Assembly (NCBI GenBank): GCA_000783305.1
Contig: JROE01000003.1
Span: 1 to 55,511, forward strand
Direction of reading: 5' to 3'
Length of the DNA stretch: 55,511 nt
Source of the DNA: Sphingobacteriaceae bacterium DW12
GTDB lineage: Bacteria > Bacteroidota > Bacteroidia > Sphingobacteriales > Sphingobacteriaceae
Part shown: positions 52,709 to 55,511 of the stretch, in pieces
Position numbering within the stretch: the stretch's first letter is position 1
Layout: each line of letters opens with the position of its first letter
The notes under the pieces: model-generated
Told to the model about the DNA's origin: nothing
The model's input: only the letters and a program-made list of their open reading frames with translations
Databases searched by the model: none
Program-made: the position numbers and the translations under genes

Positions 52709-53410
52709 ATGTACACTATACTTATTGCCGATCGGGACCCGGTATCCCGTAAAATTATCCGGGATCGATTAAACAAATCTACCGATGTGCGGATAATAGT
52801 CGAAACGGTCAACCTTTATCAAACCGCTCGAATGATGACCCGTATAGAACCGGATGTAATCTTTCTGGACAGTTGTTTTCTGGAAGGTGAGCCTTCCGGA
52901 ATTCTCCATAACATCCCCCACGACCCTAGGATTATCATCCTCGCTCCCGACGGATCCTTTGCGACCAAAGCCTTTGATAATGGTGCCCTAGATTACCTGA
53001 TCAAACCGATCTGTATCGATCGGTTGGCATACACCTTCAGGAAGATTTTTGAAAATCCCTTATCCAATTCTGGCGTGCGCGATACCTTACTGCCCTATCT
53101 TTTCGTCGCTAATGGAAACGGCTTTACCCGTATTGAGAGCCACCAGATTCGCTACATCAAAGCCGCGAGAGACTATTCCGTACTCTACACAGAAGGTCGG
53201 GAATGGATAAGTTCCATCGGGATTGGCAAGCTCGTGCAAAGGCTCGATCAATGCTTTTTCAAACGTGTACATAGATCCTATATCGTCAACCTTTCTTGGA
53301 TAGAACGCGTCGAAAGGGCGGGGCCCCACACTTCCCTAGTTATGAAAGAAGGTCCTGAGATTATCGTTAGCAAATCCTATCTTCCGGTCATAAAAGCCAT
53401 TCTCCTTTAG
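52709..53410 (+). CDS. LytTR-family response regulator
   Basis: A 233-aa regulator with receiver (ILIADRD, phosphoacceptor Asp54 in VIFLDSCFLEG, Lys in LIKPICIDRL) and a C-terminal LytTR DNA-binding domain (HQIRYIKAARDYSVLYTEGR, CFFKRVHRSYIVNLSWIERV). No LytS-type kinase is next to it; the TPR kinase is divergent, 128 bp away. It resembles the degenerate LytTR protein at 48.5-49.2 kb (shared ILIADRD, HDP, NGALxYL-x-KPIC), so the two are probably paralogs. Confidence 0.9.
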   Translation: MYTILIADRDPVSRKIIRDRLNKSTDVRIIVETVNLYQTARMMTRIEPDVIFLDSCFLEGEPSGILHNIPHDPRIIILAPDGSFATKAFDNGALDYLIKPICIDRLAYTFRKIFENPLSNSGVRDTLLPYLFVANGNGFTRIESHQIRYIKAARDYSVLYTEGREWISSIGIGKLVQRLDQCFFKRVHRSYIVNLSWIERVERAGPHTSLVMKEGPEIIVSKSYLPVIKAILL

Positions 53411-53440
53411 GCGATGGCGTTATCCAGTAACCAACATTTG

Positions 53441-54739
53441 TTATTTCTTGATTTTAAAGTCCACCTGTACATCCTTACTATCGGTGAATCCACAAGGCTT
53501 ACTATCGTTTAAATATATACGCCCCGTAAAGGATCCTACTATATGGTCTTCAGTCATACTGACTGTGGTAAGTCCACTGGTTTGGTAAGCTCCTGAACAG
53601 TCTAGGTATAAGTTGTAGTAATTTTGTTTGAATTGCGACGAGGGAAAAGAGATTCCCACCAGACTTTGTCCCACTTCCCTACCTCCAGGATAAGAGCCCC
53701 CTGATGCACCGAAACAGGACAGCTGCAATTGAATCCCTCCATTTAGGCTAACGTTTCCTAGGTGAATCTCGTTATTCGTTATCCCACCGTACATTTCGGC
53801 TGAAAAGTCTTCGGCTTGGCCACTAACCTTCACCCGGAGGTATGTCTCCGCTTCCAGTTGTACTTGAGTCAAAAGGATTAGCTTTCCAAATTTTCTTTTC
53901 CCATGGGGGGCCTTAGGATCGCTTACGTAGCCACTCCTGCTTTCCACTTCCACTTGGATCTCCACCTCCTCGCCCGATCTTATATTCGAGGGTGCGGTAT
54001 AGATGGCATCCCCCAGCACAACGTTCGAGTTAATCTTAGGCTCCAGGCTACCTGGCCCTCTCACTATCTTCCAATTTTTTATCAGGATATCCTTTGACCT
54101 ACCGATGTCCTCCAGTGCAGCCAGTGGCACGCTGTCAATCTGGTTGCTCGCATTCAATGCCCCGAGAATCTGTTCCATAAGCTTCAGTTTCACTGTCCCA
54201 CCGCTTCCCACAGTTTCTCGATCCTTTCGAAGCGTGATCATATCGAACCACACCCAATCACTGAAATGCGTGGTTGTCGTGCTTACGCTCTTCACATTGT
54301 TATCCAGTGTCGTGGACACACCGCACCATACCCCATCCTTCCTCTGAAAAGCTATCATTCTAGAAATTGGATTATCCGGCTGCTGGAAATCCCGGTTGAA
54401 GGTAATCTTTACTGGTTTTTTGAAAGTCATCCCCTCGGGTGTAAGTCTATAGGCCATCCTATCGGATGGTTCATCCAAGGTATTGTTGATGGGCTGTATG
54501 CCAAATAGGGTCGGCCCCTCGACAGCTCCTGCCGGAACATCGATCTTGACCAGGTTGCCATAATTGAGCGAACCTCCATCTGAACCGATTGTTGTAGTTA
54601 TTTTCTCGTTCAATGGATTTCCCCTTTCCCTGACTACGGGATCAGAAATAATGGGCAAAATTTCTTCGGGGGGCACCTCCTTTTCCTTTTTACAGGAAAA
54701 CAGAACGAAAAGTAACAGAACGAGGGGAAAATATTTCAT
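53441..54739 (-). CDS. ZU5-like domain lipoprotein
   Basis: A 432-aa lipoprotein (lipobox LFSCKK). Residues of about 45-160 (EKITTTIGSDGGSLNYGNLV, KIDVPAGAVEGPTLFGIQPI, YRLTPEGMTFKKPVKITFNR) match the ZU5-like domain common in Bacteroidota surface proteins. The remainder contains Ig-like segments and ends in PCGFTDSKDVQVDFKIKK. It may be a surface adhesin or binding protein; the converging LytTR gene could regulate it. ATG 54739 gives MKYFPLVLLL; the upstream 12 codons open with an unlikely extension. Confidence 0.8.
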   Translation of the reverse strand: MKYFPLVLLLFVLFSCKKEKEVPPEEILPIISDPVVRERGNPLNEKITTTIGSDGGSLNYGNLVKIDVPAGAVEGPTLFGIQPINNTLDEPSDRMAYRLTPEGMTFKKPVKITFNRDFQQPDNPISRMIAFQRKDGVWCGVSTTLDNNVKSVSTTTTHFSDWVWFDMITLRKDRETVGSGGTVKLKLMEQILGALNASNQIDSVPLAALEDIGRSKDILIKNWKIVRGPGSLEPKINSNVVLGDAIYTAPSNIRSGEEVEIQVEVESRSGYVSDPKAPHGKRKFGKLILLTQVQLEAETYLRVKVSGQAEDFSAEMYGGITNNEIHLGNVSLNGGIQLQLSCFGASGGSYPGGREVGQSLVGISFPSSQFKQNYYNLYLDCSGAYQTSGLTTVSMTEDHIVGSFTGRIYLNDSKPCGFTDSKDVQVDFKIKK

Positions 54740-55061
54740 AAATAAAGTTGTTTCATGCAATATTAACATGAACAACTGTCAATAGTCCCCTCCTTTCGAC
54801 CAAGGTATCCTATGACCTGACGAAAGGTATATTTTCGATTATAAAAATACAATTCAAATGGACTGAGGCAAGAGATGCCGAGCACTGTACCTCCATCGAT
54901 TCATCTTATTATCAATCTTAATGAGCCGCTACATGGATATTCCTAATGTAATTTTCTGTCCATATTGGGGAATGTTGAGCTTTTGTATAATAAGATGCTC
55001 GGCACCGCGCCCACTCGTATAGCAGTTTCTATTTGACCTATTGAAACAGGAACATCCCAAT
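54740..55061. other. Intergenic region left of the right 91-bp repeat
   Basis: No coding frame found. TGCCGAGCA (54876-54884) and its complement TGCTCGGCA (54996-55004) form a wide inverted repeat about 110 bp apart. No terminator or mobile-element end was identified. Confidence 0.35.
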
Positions 55062-55096
55062 GCAAAAAAACGCACTACCGTCATCCAGTAGCGCGT
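55062..55096 (-). terminator. Terminator of the 54-aa gene
   Basis: ACGCACTAC (55070-55078) pairs with GTAGCGCGT (55088-55096), allowing one G-U pair, followed on the minus strand by a seven-T run (complement of 55064-55070). It is the same hairpin as in the left repeat. Confidence 0.8.
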
Positions 55097-55161
55097 GCTG
55101 TTTGTAAGCTATCGCTTATGTTTGCGAGGCAGCAGCTGGGATATGCCGTAGCTCACCAAGG
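55071..55161. repeat. 91-bp direct repeat, right copy
   Basis: By eye, 84 of 91 bases match 41874-41964. It covers the last 17 codons and terminator of the 54-aa gene. The two copies are in the same orientation and 13.2 kb apart. Confidence 0.85.
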
Positions 55162-55273
55162 TACCCACCGCCGCCATTGCCGCCGTTTGTAGCAGGTCGC
55201 CAAAGGTTATCGACGTCCATATCGAGCATAGCGTCCCGCCTAGCGTCGCCATGCGGATTTCATTTATTTTCAT
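55109..55273 (-). CDS. 54-aa small membrane protein
   Basis: Complete small gene with ATG 55273 and TAG. The product begins MKINEIRMATLGGTLC, has a hydrophobic middle (SIWTSITFGDLLQTAAMAAV) leading into GTLVSYGISQLL, and ends with the basic tail PRKHKR. This suggests one or two membrane helices with a cytoplasmic positive C-terminus. Its 3' end is duplicated as a remnant at 41.9 kb, which supports it being a real, mobile or recombining gene. Function unknown; holin-like or toxin-like roles are possible but unsupported. Confidence 0.65.
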   Translation of the reverse strand: MKINEIRMATLGGTLCSIWTSITFGDLLQTAAMAAVGTLVSYGISQLLPRKHKR

Positions 55274-55284
55274 TTTTCAATTAG

Positions 55285-55326
55285 TTAGGTGTTAGATATT
55301 AGGTGTTAGATATTAGTTGTTAGTAT
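55285..55326. repeat. Tandem TTAGNNN heptad repeat
   Basis: Six consecutive 7-bp units, TTAGGTG TTAGATA repeated, then TTAGTTG TTAGTAT, directly upstream (11 bp) of the 54-aa gene's start codon. Unit number could vary by slippage. Confidence 0.7.
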
Positions 55327-55360
55327 GGAGATCTGCGAATTAGGTTTTTTATTTTTTATG

Positions 55361-55388
55361 CACTCGAGCCGTGCTGGCTCTTCCTTTT
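55361..55388. repeat. Dispersed palindromic element, copy B
   Basis: CACTCGAGCCGTGCTGGCTCTTCC and following Ts is the near-complement of 37067-37096; both have a GAGCC/GGCTC stem and the same flanks. Immediately downstream, CTTCCTTTTTTT (from 55380) and AAAAAAAGGAAG (to 55108 + 300, i.e. 55408) form a second hairpin. Confidence 0.5.
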
Positions 55389-55419
55389 TTTTCCGCAAAA
55401 AAAGGAAGCAAAAAAACTC

Positions 55420-55484
55420 GTCGCTTAGAATTTTTGCTACAAAGGATTTACGTTATTTACCTCCCGTAAAATTCTGTAGGCGAC
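55420..55484. repeat. Imperfect inverted repeat at the window end
   Basis: GTCGC-TTA-GAATTTT (55420-55434) is mirrored by AAAATTCTGTAGGCGAC (55468-55484), with small gaps. No ORF is seen in it. It looks like a REP- or MITE-like intergenic element continuing the repeat-rich tail. Confidence 0.45.
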
Positions 55485-55511
55485 ATTGGCGCATATGTAT
55501 GTGATTGCATC

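Noticed and set aside
42836..54739. Type VI secretion or conjugation module
   Set aside because: No VirB/Tra, sheath, hub or ATPase genes are present; OmpA and barrel proteins alone do not support it.
54876..55004. Terminal inverted repeats of an insertion sequence
   Set aside because: The 9-bp arms enclose only about 110 bp with no ORF, and no target-site duplication was seen.

Overview
The window looks like a chromosomal segment of a Bacteroidota bacterium, most likely a Sphingobacteriaceae member such as Sphingobacterium or Pedobacter. This rests on two SusC/SusD pairs, Bacteroidota-type ECF sigma/FecR regulation, a hybrid two-component system, many lipoproteins with SG(S)C-type lipoboxes, and start codons preceded by A-rich sequence instead of strong Shine-Dalgarno sites. 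The genus is inference. No tRNA, rRNA, CRISPR array, transposase or integrase gene was recognised.

Layout. (1) 0.2-16.5 kb is a fructan utilisation locus. One minus-strand operon runs from an MFS sugar porter through fructokinase, SusC and SusD to two GH32 fructanases, and faces a divergent hybrid two-component sensor/regulator with a periplasmic sugar-binding domain. A beta-helix/PDZ secreted protein sits downstream as its own transcription unit. The system appears to bind and import fructans, cut them in the periplasm or at the surface, and import and phosphorylate fructose. (2) 16.8-20.1 kb carries a lipoprotein, an OmpA-like lipoprotein and a methyltransferase, the last followed by a start-less open frame. 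(3) 20.3-22.2 kb is an ECF sigma gene overlapping a gene for a membrane-anchored protein with a barrel-like C-terminus. (4) 22.5-31.1 kb is a second polysaccharide locus (ECF sigma, FecR anti-sigma, SusC with STN domain, SusD, GH123-like hydrolase), probably aimed at a glycan containing N-acetylhexosamine.

(5) 31.2-41.8 kb is a mosaic of single genes: Crp/Fnr-type regulator, DinB, GNAT, SDR with its AraC-type neighbour, GapN, HxlR/DoxX pair, TonB-C-like protein, orphan SIR2-like protein, GH5 lipoprotein and SemiSWEET. Between them are gene remnants, including a lipoprotein broken by a one-base shift in a T run. (6) 41.9-55.2 kb is bounded by two direct copies (about 92% identical by eye) of a 91-bp sequence. 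The intact copy is the 3' end and terminator of a 54-aa membrane-protein gene; the other copy is a remnant. Inside are an OmpA-like protein, a small barrel, several lipoproteins of unknown function and an unusual density of regulators: two LytTR proteins (one without its phosphoacceptor Asp), a Crp/Fnr-like protein and a TPR-histidine kinase/NarL pair. This is the least explained part of the window and the best place to look for an undescribed system.

(7) The last 240 bp hold heptad tandem repeats and palindromic repeat sequence. All coordinates, starts and motifs were read by eye. Family names come from motif recognition, not from database searches.
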